From: Balaenoptera acutorostrata
Taxonomy: Eukaryota > Chordata > Mammalia > Artiodactyla > Balaenopteridae
NCBI RefSeq assembly: GCF_949987535.1
Contig: NW_026645870.1
Span: 489,001-553,000 of the forward strand
Reading direction: 5' to 3'
DNA length: 64,000 nucleotides
Part shown: positions 36,625 through 49,683 of the stretch, one piece after another
How the letters are laid out: each line of letters begins with the position of its first letter
Position numbering within the stretch: position 1 is the first letter of the stretch
Made by a program: the position numbers and the translations under genes
Notes under the pieces: model-generated
The model's input: the letters and a program-made list of their open reading frames with translations, nothing else
Database searches by the model: none
What the model was told of the DNA's origin: nothing

Positions 36625-39156
36625 GTGTCTAAACTCTTCTCCATGGCTGGACCCCCAAAAAATATTCCTTTACGTGCTAAGGGGTATCTAGAGAGTGGGA
36701 TAGGTTTAATAACTAACCTAACCCTATCGCGTACCCTAACCCTAACCCCTACCCTAACACTAACGCGTACCCTAATCCTAACCCGTACCCTAAACCGAGC
36801 CCTAACCCTAACACTAACCCTAACCCTAAGCCTAACCCATACCCTACGCCCTACCCGAACCCGTCCCCGAACCCGTACCCTAAGCCGTACACTAACCCTC
36901 AATCTAACCCTAACCCTAACCCTAAGCTACCCTTGACTGCTTCTGCCTCCAATAGATTTCCTAAGCACTAGTGTTTTAAGGAACAGGTTAAAAAGAGAAT
37001 CCTAATGTGATTTCGTGATAATGGGTGTGTTCCTTATCTTCTCCTAGTGTCTAAACTCTTCTCCATGGCTGGACCCCCAAATAATATTCCTTTACGTGCT
37101 AAGGGGTATCTAGAGAGTGGGATAGGTTTAATAACTACCCTCACCCTAACGTGTACCCTAACCCTAACCCCTACCCTAACCCTAACCCGTACCCTAATTC
37201 TAACCCATACCCTAAACCGAGCCCTAACCCTAACACTAACCCTAACCCTAACCCTAACCCATACCCTACGCCCTACCCGAACCCCTCCCTGAACCCATAC
37301 CCTAAGCCGTACCCTAACCCTCACCCTAACCCTAACCCTAAACCTAAGCTACCCTTGATGGCTTCTGCCTCCAATAGATTTCCTAAGCACTAGTGTTTTA
37401 AGGAACAGGTTAAAAAGAGAATCCTAATGTGATTTCTTGATAATGGGTGTGTTCCTTATCTTCTCCTAGTGTCTAAACTCTTCTCCATGGCTGGACCCCC
37501 AAATAATATTCCTTTACGTGCTAAGGGGTATCTAGAGAGTGGGATAGGTTTAATAACTAACCTCACCCTATCGCGTACCCTTACCCTAACCCCTACCCTA
37601 ACACTAACGCGTACCCTAATCCTAACCCGTACCCTAAACCGAGCCCTAACCCTAACACTAACCCTAACCCTAAGCCTAACCCATACCCTACGCCCTACCC
37701 GAACCCGTCCCCGAACCCGTACCCTAAGCCGTACCCTAACCCTCAATCTAACCCTAACCCTAACCCTAAGCTACCCTTGACTGCTTCTGCCTCCAATAGA
37801 TTTCCTAAGCACTAGTGTTTTAAGGAACAGGTTAAAAAGAGAATCCTAATGTGATTTCGTGATAATGGGTGTGTTCCTTATCTTCTCCTAGTGTCTAAAC
37901 TGTTCTCCACGGCTGGACCCCCAAATAATATTCCTTTACGTGCTAAGGGGTATCTAGAGAGTGGGATAGGTTTAATAACTATCCTCACCCTAACGTGTAC
38001 CCTAACCATAACCCCTACCCTAACCCTAACCCGTACCCTAATCCTAACCCGTACCCTAAACCGAGCCCTAACCCTAACACTAACCCTAACCCTAACCCTA
38101 ACCCATACCCTACGCCCTACCCGAACCCCTCCCTGAACCCGTACCCTAAGCCGTACCCTAACCCTCACCCTAACCCTAACCCTAAACCTAAGCTACCCTT
38201 GATGGCTTCTGCCTCCAATAGATTTCCTAAGCACTAGTGTTTTAAGGAACAGGTTAAAAAGAGAATCCTAATGTGATTTCTTGATAATGGGTGTGTTCCT
38301 TATCTTCTCCTAGTGTCTAAACTCTTCTCCATGGCTGGACCCACAAATAATATTCCTTTACGTGCTAAGGGGTATCTAGAGAGTGGGATAGGTTTAATAA
38401 CTAACCTCACCCTATCGCGTACCCTTACCCTAACCCCTACCCTAACACTAACGCGTACCCTAATCCTAACCCGTACCCTAAACCGAGCCCTAACCCTAAC
38501 ACTAACCCTAACCCTAAGCCTAACCCATACCCTACGCCCTACCCGAACCCGTCCCCGAACCCGTACCCTAAGCCGTACCCTAACCCTCAATCTAACCCTA
38601 ACCCTAACCCTAAGCTACCCTTGACTGCTTCTGCCTCCAATAGATTTCCTAAGCACTAGTGTTTTAAGGAACAGGTTAAAAAGAGAATCCTAATGTGATT
38701 TCGTGATAATGGGTGTGTTCCTTATCTTCTCCTAGTGTCTAAACTCTTCTCCACGGCTGGACCCCCAAATAATATTCCTTTACGTGCTAAGGGGTATCTA
38801 GAGAGTGGGATAGGTTTAATAACTATCCTCACCCTAACGTGTACCCTAACCCTAACCCCTACCCTAACCCTAACCCGTACCCTAATCCTAACCCGTACCC
38901 TAAACCGAGCCCTAACCCTAACACTAACCCTAACCCTAACCCTAACCCATACCCTACGCCCTACCCGAACCCCTCCCTGAACCCGTACCCTAAGCCGTAC
39001 CCTAACCCTCACCCTAACCCTAACCCTAAACCTAAGCTACCCTTGATGGCTTCTGCCTCCAATAGATTTCCTAAGCACTAGGGTTTTAAGGAACAGGTTA
39101 AAAAGAGAATCCTAATGTGATTTCTTAATAATGGGTGTGTTCCTTACCTTCTCCTC
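36625..39156. repeat. Two-monomer HOR (844 bp), three copies
   Basis: Monomers alternate between two subtypes. 36625, 37469 and 38313 have CTATCGCG, AAGCCTAACC, CCCGTCCCCG and CAATCTAACC. 37047, 37891 and 38735 have AACGTGTACC, CTCCCTGAACC and GATGGC. The step is exactly 844 bp. The paired region 55543-57229 has two copies instead of three. Confidence 0.92.
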
Positions 39157-39560
39157 GTGTCTAAACTCTTCTCCATGGCTGGACCCCCAAATAATATTCC
39201 TTTACGTGCTAAGGGTTATTTAGAGAGTGGGATAGGTTTAATAACTACCCTCACCCTAACACGTACCCTAACCCTAATACGTACCCTAATCCTAACCCGT
39301 ACCCTAAACCGAGCCCCAACCCTAACACTAACCCTAACCCTAACCCTAACCCATACCCTACGCCCTACCCGAACCCCTCCCTGAACCCGTACCCTAAGCC
39401 GTACCCTAACCCTCACCCTAACCCTAACCCTAAACCTAAGCTACCCTTGATGGCTTCTGCCTCCAATAGATTTCCTAAACACTAGGGTTTTAAGGAACAG
39501 GTTAAAAAGAGAATCCTAATGTGATTTCTTGATAATGGGTGTGTTCCTTATCTTCTCCTA
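39157..39560. repeat. 404-bp monomer, three hexamers lost
   Basis: Near 39260-39280 the tract goes from ACACGTACCC to AATACGTACC with 18 bp fewer than its partner at 57230, which is 422 bp. The event is private to the left copy of the long duplication, and it keeps the hexamer register. Confidence 0.88.
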
Positions 39561-42508
39561 GTGTCTAAACTCTTCTCCATGGCTGGACCCCCAAATAATA
39601 TTCCTTTACGTGCTAAGGGGTATCTAGAGAGTGGGATAGGTTTAATAACTAACCTCACCCTAAAGCGTAACCTAACCCTAACCCCTACCCTAACACTAAC
39701 GCGTACCCTAATCCTAACCCGTACCCTAAACCGAGCCCTAACCCTAACACTAACCCTAACCCTAACCCTAACCCATACCCTACGCCCTACCCGAACCCCT
39801 CCCCGAACCCGTACCCTAAGCCGTACCCTAACCCTCAATCTAACCCTAACCCTAACCCTAAGCTACCCTTGACTGCTTCTGCCTCCAATAGATTTCCTAA
39901 GCACTAGTGTTTTAAGGAACAGGTTAAAAAGAGAATCCTAATGTGATTTCTTGATAATGGGTGTGTTCCTTATCTTCTCCTAGTGTCTAAACTCTTCTCC
40001 ATGGCTGGACCCCCAAATAATATTCCTTTACGTGCTAAGGGGTATCTAGAGAGTGGGATAGGTTTAATAACTAACCTCACCCTAAAGCGTAACCTAACCC
40101 TAACCCCTACCCTAACACTAACGCATACCCTAATCCTAACCCGTACCCTAAGACGAGCCCTAACCCTAACACGAACCCTAACGCTAACCCTAACCCATAC
40201 CCTACGCCCTACCCGAACCCCTCCCCGAACCCGTACCCTAAGCCGTACCCTAACCCTCACCCTAACCCTAAGCCTAACCCTAAGCTACCCTTGACTGCTT
40301 CTGCCTCCAATAGATTTCCTAAGCACTAGTGTTTTAAGGAACAGGTTAAAAAGAGAATCCTAATGTGATTTCTTGATAATGGGTGTGTTCCTTATCTTCT
40401 CCTCGTGTCTAAACTCTTCTCCATGGCTGGACCCCCAAATAATATTCCTTTACGTGCTAAGGGGTATCTAGAGAGCTGGATAGGTTTAATAACTACCCTC
40501 ACCCTAACGCGTACCCTAACCCTAACCCCTGCCCTATCCCTAACGCGTACCCTAATCCTAACCCGTACCCTAAACCGAGCCCTAACCCTAACCCTAACCC
40601 TAACCCATACCCTACGCCCTACCCGAACCCCTCCCTGAACCCGTACCCTAAGCCGTACCCTAACCCTCACCCTAACCCTAACCCTAAACCTAAGCTACCC
40701 TTGACGGCTTCTGCCTCCAATAGATTTACTAAGCACTAGTGTTTTAAGGAACAGGTTAAAAAGAGAATCCTAATGTGATTTCTTGATAATGGGTGTGTTC
40801 CTTATCTTCTCCTCGTGTCTAAACTCTTCTCCATGGCTGGACCCCCAAATAATATTCCTTTACGTGCTAAGGGGTATCTAGAGAGTGGGATAGGTTTAAT
40901 AACTACCCTCACCCTAACGCGTACCCTAACCCTAACCCTTACCCTGACCCTAATGCGTACCCTAATCCTAACCCGTACCCTAAATCGAGCCCTAACCCTA
41001 ACACTAACCCTAACCCTAACCCTAACCCATACCCTACGCCCTACCCGAACCCCTCCCCGAAACCGTACCCTAAGCCATACCCTAAACCTCACCCTAACAC
41101 TAACCCTAACCCTAACCCTGAGCTACCCTTGACTGCTTCTGCCTCCAATAGATTCCCTAAGCACTAGTGTTTTAAGGAACAGGTTAAAAAGAGAATCCTA
41201 ATGTGATTTCTTGATAATGGGTGTGTTCCTTATCTTCTCCTAGTGTCTAAACTCTTCTCCATGGCTGGACCCCCAAATAATATTCCTTTACGTGCTAAGG
41301 GGTATCTAGAGTGTGGGATAGGTTTAATAACTAACCTCACCCTATCGCGTACCCTAACCCTAACCCCTACCCTAACACTAACGCGTACCCTACTCCTAAC
41401 CCATATCCTAAACCGAGCCCTAACCCTAACACGAACCCTAACCCTAACCCTAACCCATACCCTACGCCCTACCCGAACCCCTCCCCGAACCCGTACCCTA
41501 AGCCGTACCCTAACCCTCACCCTAACCCTAACCCTAACCCTAAGCTACCCTTGACTGCTTCTGCCTCCAATAGATTTACTAACCACTAGTGTTTTAAGGA
41601 ACAGGTTAAAAAGAGAATCCTAATGTGATTTCTTGATAATGGGTGAGTTCCTTATCTTCTCCTAGTGTCTAAACTCTTCTCCATGGCTGGACCCCCAAAT
41701 AATATTCCTTTACGTGCTAAGGGGTATCTAGAGAGTGGGATAGGTTTAATAACTACCCTCACCCTAACGCGTACCCTAACCCTAACCCCTACCCTAACCC
41801 TAATGCGTACCCTAATCCTAACCCGTACCCTAAACCGAGCCCTAACCCTAACACTAACCCTAACCCTAACCCTAACCCATACCCTACGCCCTACCCGAAA
41901 GCCTCCCCGAACCCATACCCTAAGCCGTACCCTAACCCTCACCCTAACCATAACCCTAACCCTAAGCTACCCTTGACTTCTTCTGCCTCCAATAGATTTC
42001 CTAAGCACTAGTGTTTTAAGGAACAGGTTAAAAAGAGAATCCTAATGTGATTTCTTGATAATGGGTGTGTTCCTTATCTTCTCCTAGTGTCTAAACTCTT
42101 CTCCATGGCTGGACCCCCAAATAATATTCCTTTATGTGCTAAGGGGTATCTAGAGATTGGGATAGGTTTAATAACTAACCTCACCCTAAAGCGTAACATA
42201 ACCCTAACCCCAACCCTAACACTAACGCGTACCCTAATCCTAACACGTACCCTAAACCGAGCCCTAACCCTAACACTAACCCTAACCCTAACCCTAACCC
42301 ATACCCTACGCCCTACCCGAACCCCTCCTCGAACCCGTACCCTAAGCCGTACCCTAACCCTCACCCTAACCCTAACCCTAACCCTAAGCTACCCTTGACT
42401 GCTTCTGCCTCCAATAGATTTCCTAAGCACTAGTGTTTTAAGGAACAGGTGAAAAAGAGAATCCGAATGTGATTTCTTGATAATGGGTGTGTTCCTTATC
42501 TTCTCCTA

Positions 42509-42930
42509 GTGTCTAAACTCTTCTCCATGGCTGGACCCCCAAATAATATTCCTTTACGTGCTAAGGGGTATCTAGAGAGTGGGATAGGTTTAATAACTAA
42601 CCTCACCCTAAAGCGTAACCTAACCGTAACCCCTACCCTAACACTAACGCGTACCCTAATCCTAACCCGTACCCTAAACCGAGCCCTAACCCTAACACGA
42701 ACCCTAACGCTAACCCTAACCCATACCCTACGCCCTACCCGAACCCCTCCCCGAACCCGTACCCTAAGCCGTACCCTAACCCTCACCCTAACCCTAAGCC
42801 TAACCCTAAGCTACCCTTGACTGCTTCTGCCTCCAATAGATTTCCTAAGCACTAGTGTTTTAAGGAACAGGTTAAAAAGAGAATCCTAATGTGATTTCGT
42901 GATAATGGGTGTGTTCCTTATCTTCTCCTA
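42509..42930. repeat. Monomer present only in the left copy of the long duplication
   Basis: Its neighbours 42087 and 42931 have partners at 60177 and 60599, which are adjacent. The offset falls by exactly 422 bp, from 18,090 to 17,668. The tail of 60177 (TTTCGTGAT) resembles the tail of this monomer rather than that of 42087 (TTTCTTGAT), which places the exchange inside 60177. This subtype (AAGCGTAACC with AACGCTAACC) is otherwise close to 39983. Confidence 0.85.
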
Positions 42931-44620
42931 GTGTCTAAACTCTTCTCCATGGCTGGACCCCCAAATAATATTCCTTTACGTGCTAAGGGGTATCTAGAGA
43001 GTGGGATAGGTTTAACAACTACCCTCACCCTAACGCGTACGCTAACCCTAACCCTTACCCTGAGCCTAATGCGTACCCTAATCCTAACCCGTACCCTAAA
43101 CCGAGCCCTAACCCTAACACTAACCCTAACCCTAACCCTAACCCATACACTACGCCCTACCCGAACCCCTCCCCGAACCCGTACCCTAAGCCATACCCTA
43201 ACCCTCACCCTAACACTAACCCTAACCCTAACCCTAAGCTACCCTTGACTGCTTCTGCCTCCAATAGATTCCCTAAGCACTAGTGTTTTAAGGAACAGGT
43301 TAAAAAGAGAATACTAATGTGATTTCTTGATAATGGGTGTGTTCCTTATCTTCTCCTAGTGTCTAAACACTTCTCCATGGCTGGACCCCCAAATAATATT
43401 CCTTTACGTGCTAAGGGGTATCTAGAGAGAGGGAGAGGTTTAATAACTACCCTCACCCTAACGCGTAACCTAACGCTAACCCCTACCCTAACCCTAACCC
43501 GTGCCCTAATCCTAACCCGTACCCTAAACCGAGCCCTAACCCTAACACTAACCCTAACCCTAACCCTAACCCAAACCCTACGCCCTACCCGAACCCGTCC
43601 CCGAACCCGTACCCTAAGCCGTACCCTAACCCTCAATCTAACCCTAACAATAACCCTAAGCTACCCTTGACTGCTTCTGCCTCCAATAGATTTCCTAAGC
43701 ACTAGTGTTTTAAGGAACAGGTTAAAAAGAGAATTCTAATGTGATTTCTTGATAATGGGTGTGTTCCTTATCTTCTCCTAGTGTCTAAACTCTTCTCCAT
43801 GGCTGGACCCCCAAATAATATTCCTTTACGTGCTAAGGGGTATCTAGAGAGTGGGATAGGTTTAATAACTACACCCTATCGCGTACCCTAACCCTAACCC
43901 CTACCCTAACACTAACGCGTACCCTACTCCTAACCCATACCCTAAACCGAGCCCTAACCCTAACACGAACCCTAACCCTAACCCTAACCCATACCCTACG
44001 CCCTACCCGAACCCCTCCCCGAACCCGTACCCTAAGCCGTACCCTAACCCTCACCCTAACCCTAACCCTAACACTAAGCTACCCTTGACTGCTTCTGCCT
44101 CCAATAGATTTACTAACCACTAGTGTTTTAAGGAACAGGTTAAAAAGAGAATCCTAATGTGATTTCTTGATAATGGGTGAGTTCCTTATCTTCTCCTAGT
44201 GTCTAAACTCTTCTCCATGGCTGGACCCCCAAATAATATTCCTTTACGTGCTAAGGGGTATCTAGAGAGTGGGATAGGTTTAATAACTACCCTCACCCTA
44301 ACGCGTACCCTAACCCTAACCCCTACCCTAACCCTAATGCGTACCCTTATCCTAACCCGTACCCTAAACCGAGCCCTAACCCTAACACTAACCCTAACCC
44401 TAACCCTAACCCATACCCTACGCCCTACCCGAAAGCCTCCCCGATCCCATACCCTAAGCCGTACCCTAACCCTCACCCTAACCCTAACCCTAACCCTAAG
44501 CTACCCTTGACTGCTTCTGCCTCCAATAGATTTCCTAAGCACTAGTGTTTTAAGGAACAGGTTAAAAAGAGAATCCTAATGTGATTTCTTGATAATGGGT
44601 GTGTTCCTTATCTTCTCCTA

Positions 44621-45886
44621 GTGTCTAAACTCTTCTCCATGGCTGGACCCCCAAATAATATTCCTTTACGTGCTAAGGGGTATCTAGAGAGTGGGATAGG
44701 TTTAATAACTAACCTCACCCTAAAGCGTAACATAACCCTAACCCCAACCCTAACACTAACGCGTACCCTAATCCTAACACGTACCCTAAACCGAGCCCTA
44801 ACCCTAACACTAACCCTAACCCTAACCCTAACCCATACCCTACGCCCTACCCGAACCACTCCCCGAACCCGTACCCTAAGCCGTACCCTAACCCTCACCC
44901 TAACCCTAACCCTAACCCTAAGCTACCCTTGACTGCTTCTGCCTCCAATAGATTTCCTAAGCACTAGTGTTTTAAGGAACAGGTGAAAAAGAGAATCCTA
45001 ATGTGATTTCTTGATAATGGGTGTGTTCCTTATCTTCTCCTAGTGTCTAAACTCTTCTCCATGGCTGGACCCCCAAATAATATTCCTTTTCGTGCTAAGG
45101 GGTATCTAGAGAGTGGGATAGGTTTAATAACTAACCTCACCCTATCGCGTACCCTAACCCTAACCCCTACCCTAACCTTAATGCGTACCCTAATCCTAAC
45201 CAGTACCCTAAACCGAGCCCTAACCCTAACACGAACCCTAACCCTAACGCTAACCCATACCCTACGCCCTACAGGAACCCCTCCCCGAACCTATACCCTA
45301 AGCCGTACCCTAACCCTCACCCTAACCCTAACCCTAAACCTAAGCTACCCTTGACTGCTTCTGCCTCCAATAGATTCCCTAAACCTTAGTGTTTTAAGGA
45401 ACAGGTTAAAAAGAGAATCCTAATGTGATTTCTTGATAATGGGTGTGTTCCTTATCTTCTCCTAGTGTCTAAACTCTTCTCCATGGCTGGACCCCCAAAT
45501 AATATTCCTTTACGTGCTAAGGGGTATCTAGAGAGTGGGATAGGTTTAATAACTAACCTCACCCTAAAGCGTAACATAACCCTAACCCCAACCCTAACAC
45601 TAACGCGTACCCTAATCCTAACACGTACCCTAAACCGAGCCCTAACCCTAACACTAACCCTAACCCTAACCCTAACCCATACCCTACGCCCTACCCGAAC
45701 CACTCCCCGAACCCGTACCCTAAGCCGTACCCTAACCCTCACCCTAACCCTAACCCTAACCCTAAGCTACCCTTGACTGCTTGTGCCTCCAATAGATTTC
45801 CTAAGCACTAGTGTTTTAAGGAACAGGTTAAAAAGAGAATCCTAATGTGATTTCTTGATAATGGGTGTGTTCCTTATCTTCTCCTA
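44621..45886. repeat. Two-monomer duplication (844 bp)
   Basis: 44621 and 45465 are near-identical (AAGCGTAACATAACC, CCCCAACCC, GAACCACTCC), separated by the distinct monomer 45043. 42087 shares the first two markers. The same trio is at 62293, 62715 and 63137, so this local duplication is older than the long segmental duplication. Confidence 0.88.
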
Positions 45887-46307
45887 GTGTCTAAACTCTT
45901 CTCCATGGCTGGACCCCAAATAATATTCCTATACGTGCTAAGGGGTATCTAGAGAGTGGGATAGGTTTAATAAGTACCCTCACCCTAATGCGTACCCTAA
46001 TCCTAACACCTACCCTAACCCTAACGCGTACCCTAATCCTAAACCGTACCCTAAACCGAGCCCTAACCCTAACACTAGCCCTAACTCTAACCCTAACCCA
46101 TACCCTACGCCATACCCGAACCCCTCCCCGAACCCGTACCCTAAGCCGTACCCTATCCCTCACCCTAACCCTAACCCTAACCCTAAGCTACCCTTGACTG
46201 CTTCTGCCTCCAATAGATTTCCTAAGCACTAGTGTTTTAAGAAACAGTTTAAAAAGAGAATCATATTGTGATTTCTTGATAATGGGTGTGTTCCTTATCT
46301 TCTCCTA

Positions 46308-49300
46308 GTGTCTAAACTCTTCTCCATGGCTGGACCCCCAAATAATATTCCTTTACGTGCTAAGGGGTATCTAGAGAGAGGGAGAGGTTTAATAACTAAC
46401 CTCACCCTATCGCGTACCCTAACCCTAACCCCTATCCTAACACTAACGCGTACCCTAAGCCTAACCCGTAGCCTAAAGCGAGCCCTAACCCTAACACGAA
46501 CCCTAAGCCTAACCCTAACCCATACCCTACGCCCTACCCGAACCCGTCCCCGAACCCGTACCCTAAGCCGTACCCTAACCCTCACCCTAACCCTAACCCT
46601 AAACCTAAGCTACCCTTGACTGCTTCTGCCTCCAATAGATTCCCTAAGCACTAGTGTTTTAAGGAACAGGTTAAAAAGAGAATCCTAATGTGATTTCTTG
46701 ATAATGGGTGTGTTCCTTATCTTCTCCTAGTGTCTAAACTCTTCTCCATGGCTGGACCCCCAAATAATATTCCTTTACGTGCTAAGGGGTATCTAGAGAG
46801 AGGGAGAGGTTTAATACCTACCCTCACCCTAAAGCGTACCCTAACCCTAACCCCTACCCTAACACTAACGCGTACCCTAATCCTACCCTGTACCCTAAAC
46901 CGAGGCCTAACCCTAACACAAACCCTAACCCTAACCCTAACCCATACCCTACGCCCTACCCGAACCCCTCCCCGAACCCGTACCCTAAGCCGTACCCTAA
47001 CCCTCACCCTAATCCTAACCCTAACCCTAAGCTACCCTTGACTGCTTCTGCGTCCAATAGATTTCCTTAGCACTAGTGTTTTAAGGAACAGGTTAAAAAG
47101 AGAATCCTAATGTGATTTCTTGATAATGGGTGTGTTCCTTATCTTCTCCTAGTGTCTAAACTCTTCTCCATGGCTGGACCCCCAAATAATATTCCTTTAC
47201 GTGCTAAGGGGTATCTAGAGAGTGGGATAGGTTAAATAACTACCCTCACCCTAACGCGTACCCTAACCCTAACCCCTACCCTAACCCTAACGCGTACCCT
47301 AATCCTAACCCGTACCCTAAACCGAGCCCTAACCCTAACACTAACCCTAACCCTAACCCTAACCCATACCCTACGCCCTACCCGAACCCCTCCCCGAACC
47401 CGTACCCTAAGCCATACCCTAACCCTCACCCTAACCCTAACCGTAACCCTAAGCTACCCTTGACTGCTTCTGCCTCCAATAGATTCCCTAAGCACTAGTG
47501 TTTTAAGGAACAGGTTAAAAAGAGAATCCTAATGTGATTTCTTGATTATGGGTGTGTTCCGTATCTTCTCCTAGTGTCTAAACTCTTCTCCATGGCTGGA
47601 CCCCCAAATAATATTCCTTTACGTGCTAAGGGGTATCTAGAGAGTGGGATAGGTTTAATAACTAACCTCACCCTATCGCGTACCCTAACCCTAACCCCTA
47701 CCCTAACCCTAACCCGTACCCTAATCCTAACCCGTACCCTAAACCGAGCCCTAACCCTAACACTAACCCTAACCCTAACCCTAACCCATACCCTACGCCC
47801 TACACGAACCCCTCCCTGAACCCGTACCCTAAGCCGTACCCTAACCCTCACCCTAACCCTAACCCTAAACCTAAGCTACCCTTGATGGCTTCTGCCTCCA
47901 ATAGATTTCCTAAGCACTAGGGTTTTAAGGAACAGGTTAAAAACAGAATCCTAATGTTATTTCTTGATAATGGGTGTGTTCCTTATCTTCTCCTCGTGTC
48001 TAAACTCTTCTCCATGGCTGGACCCCCAAATAATATTCCTTTACGTGCTAAGGGTTATTTAGAGAGTGGGATAGGTTTAATAACTACCCTCACCCTAACG
48101 CGTACCCTAACCCTTACCCCTACCCTAACCCTAATGCGTAACCTAATCCTAACCCGTACCCTAAACCGAGCCCTAACCCTAACACGAACCCTAACCCTAA
48201 CCCTAACCCATACCCTACGCCCTACCCGAACCCCTCCCCGAACCCGTACCCTAAGCCGTACCCTAACCCTCAATCTAACCCTAACCCTAACCCTAAGCTA
48301 CCCTTGACTGCTTCTGCCTCCAATAGATTTCCTAAGCACTAGTGTTTTAAGGAACAGGTTAAAAAGAGAATCCTAATGTGATTTCTTGATAATGGGTGTG
48401 TTCCTTATCTTCTCCTCGTGTCTAAACTCTTCTCCATGGCTGGACCCCCAAATAATATTCCTTTACGTGCTAAGGGGTATCTAGAGAGTGGGATAGGTTT
48501 AATAACTACCCTCACCCTAACGCGTACCCTAACCCTAACCCCTACCCTATCCCTAACGCGTACCGTAATCCTAACACGTACCCTAAACCGAGCCCTAACA
48601 CTAACACGAACCCTAACCCTAACCCTAACCCATACCCTACGCCCTACCAGAACCCCTCCCCGAACCCGTACCCTAAGCCGTACCCTAACCCTCAATCTAA
48701 CCCTAACCCTAACCCTAAGCTACCCTTGACTGCTTCTGCCTCCAATAGCTTTCCTAAGCACTAGTGTTTTAAGGAACAGGTTAAAAAGAGAATCCTAATG
48801 TGATTTCTTGATAATGGGTGTGTTCCTTATCTTCTCCTCGTGTCTAAACTCTTCTCCATGGCTGGACCCCCAAATAATATTCCTTTACGTGCTAAGGGGT
48901 ATCTAGAGAGTGGGATAGGTTTAATAACTACCCTCACCCTAACGCGTACCCTAACCCTAACCCCTACCCTAATCCTAATGCGTACCCTAATCCTAACCCG
49001 TACCCTAAACCGAGCCCTAACCCTAACACTAACCCTAACCCTAACCCTAACCCATACCCTACGCCCTACCCGAACCCCTCCCCGAACCCGTACCCTAAGC
49101 CATACCCTAACCCTCACCCTAACCCTAACCCTAACCCTAAGCTACCCTTGACTGCTTCTGCCTCCAATAGATTCCCTAAGCACTAGTGTTTTAAGGAACA
49201 GGTTAAAAAGAGAATCCTAATGTGATTTCTTGATAATGGGTGTGTTCCTTATCTTCTCCTAGTGTCTAAACTCTTCTCCATGGCTGGACCCCCAAATAAT

Positions 49301-49683
49301 ATTCCTTTACGTGCTAAGGGGTATCTAGAGAGTGGGATAGGTTTAATAACTAAACTCACCCTAAAGCATACCCTAACCCTAACCCCTACCCTAACACTAA
49401 CGCGTACCCTAATCCTAACCCGTACCCTAAACCGAGCCCTAACCCTAACACTAACCCTAACCCTAAGCCTAACCCATACCCTACGCCCTACCCGAACCCC
49501 TCCCCGAACCCGTACCCTAAGCCGTACGCTAACCCTCAATCTAACCCTAACCCTAACCCTAAGCTACCCTTGACTGCTTCTGCCTCCAATAGATTTCCTA
49601 AGCACTAGTGTTTTAAGGAACAGGTTAAAAAGAGAATCCTAATGTGATTTCGTGATAATGGGTGTGTTCCTTATCTTCTCCTA
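46308..49683. repeat. Block 7: eight mixed monomers between the two long copies
   Basis: Monomers start at 46308, 46730, 47152, 47574, 47996, 48418, 48840 and 49262. 46308 and 46730 both carry the purine-rich GAGAGAGGGAGAGG module A. 47574 has the GATGGC and CACTAGGG tail, and 47996 follows it with CTCCTCGTG and GGGTTATTTAG. 49262 shares the rare CCGTACGCTAACC with 34093. These are ordinary members of the family with no simple HOR of their own in this stretch. Confidence 0.83.

Larger units (their letters stand above)
29897..46307. repeat. Block 6: 39 monomers, left copy of a long segmental duplication
   Basis: Monomers start at 29897, 30319, 30741, 31163, 31573, 31995, 32405, 32827, 33261, 33671, 34093, 34515, 34937, 35359, 35781, 36203, 36625, 37047, 37469, 37891, 38313, 38735, 39157, 39561, 39983, 40405, 40815, 41243, 41665, 42087, 42509, 42931, 43359, 43781, 44199, 44621, 45043, 45465 and 45887. 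Most have a partner in 49684-63979 sharing private variants: CCTCCTCCTAACG (30741), ATCATCTCC (34093), TTTAAGAACTACC (36203), GAGAGCTGG (40405), GAGTGTGGG (41243), TTTATGTGC (42087), AACAATAACC (43359) and TTTTCGTGC (45043). Confidence 0.92.
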
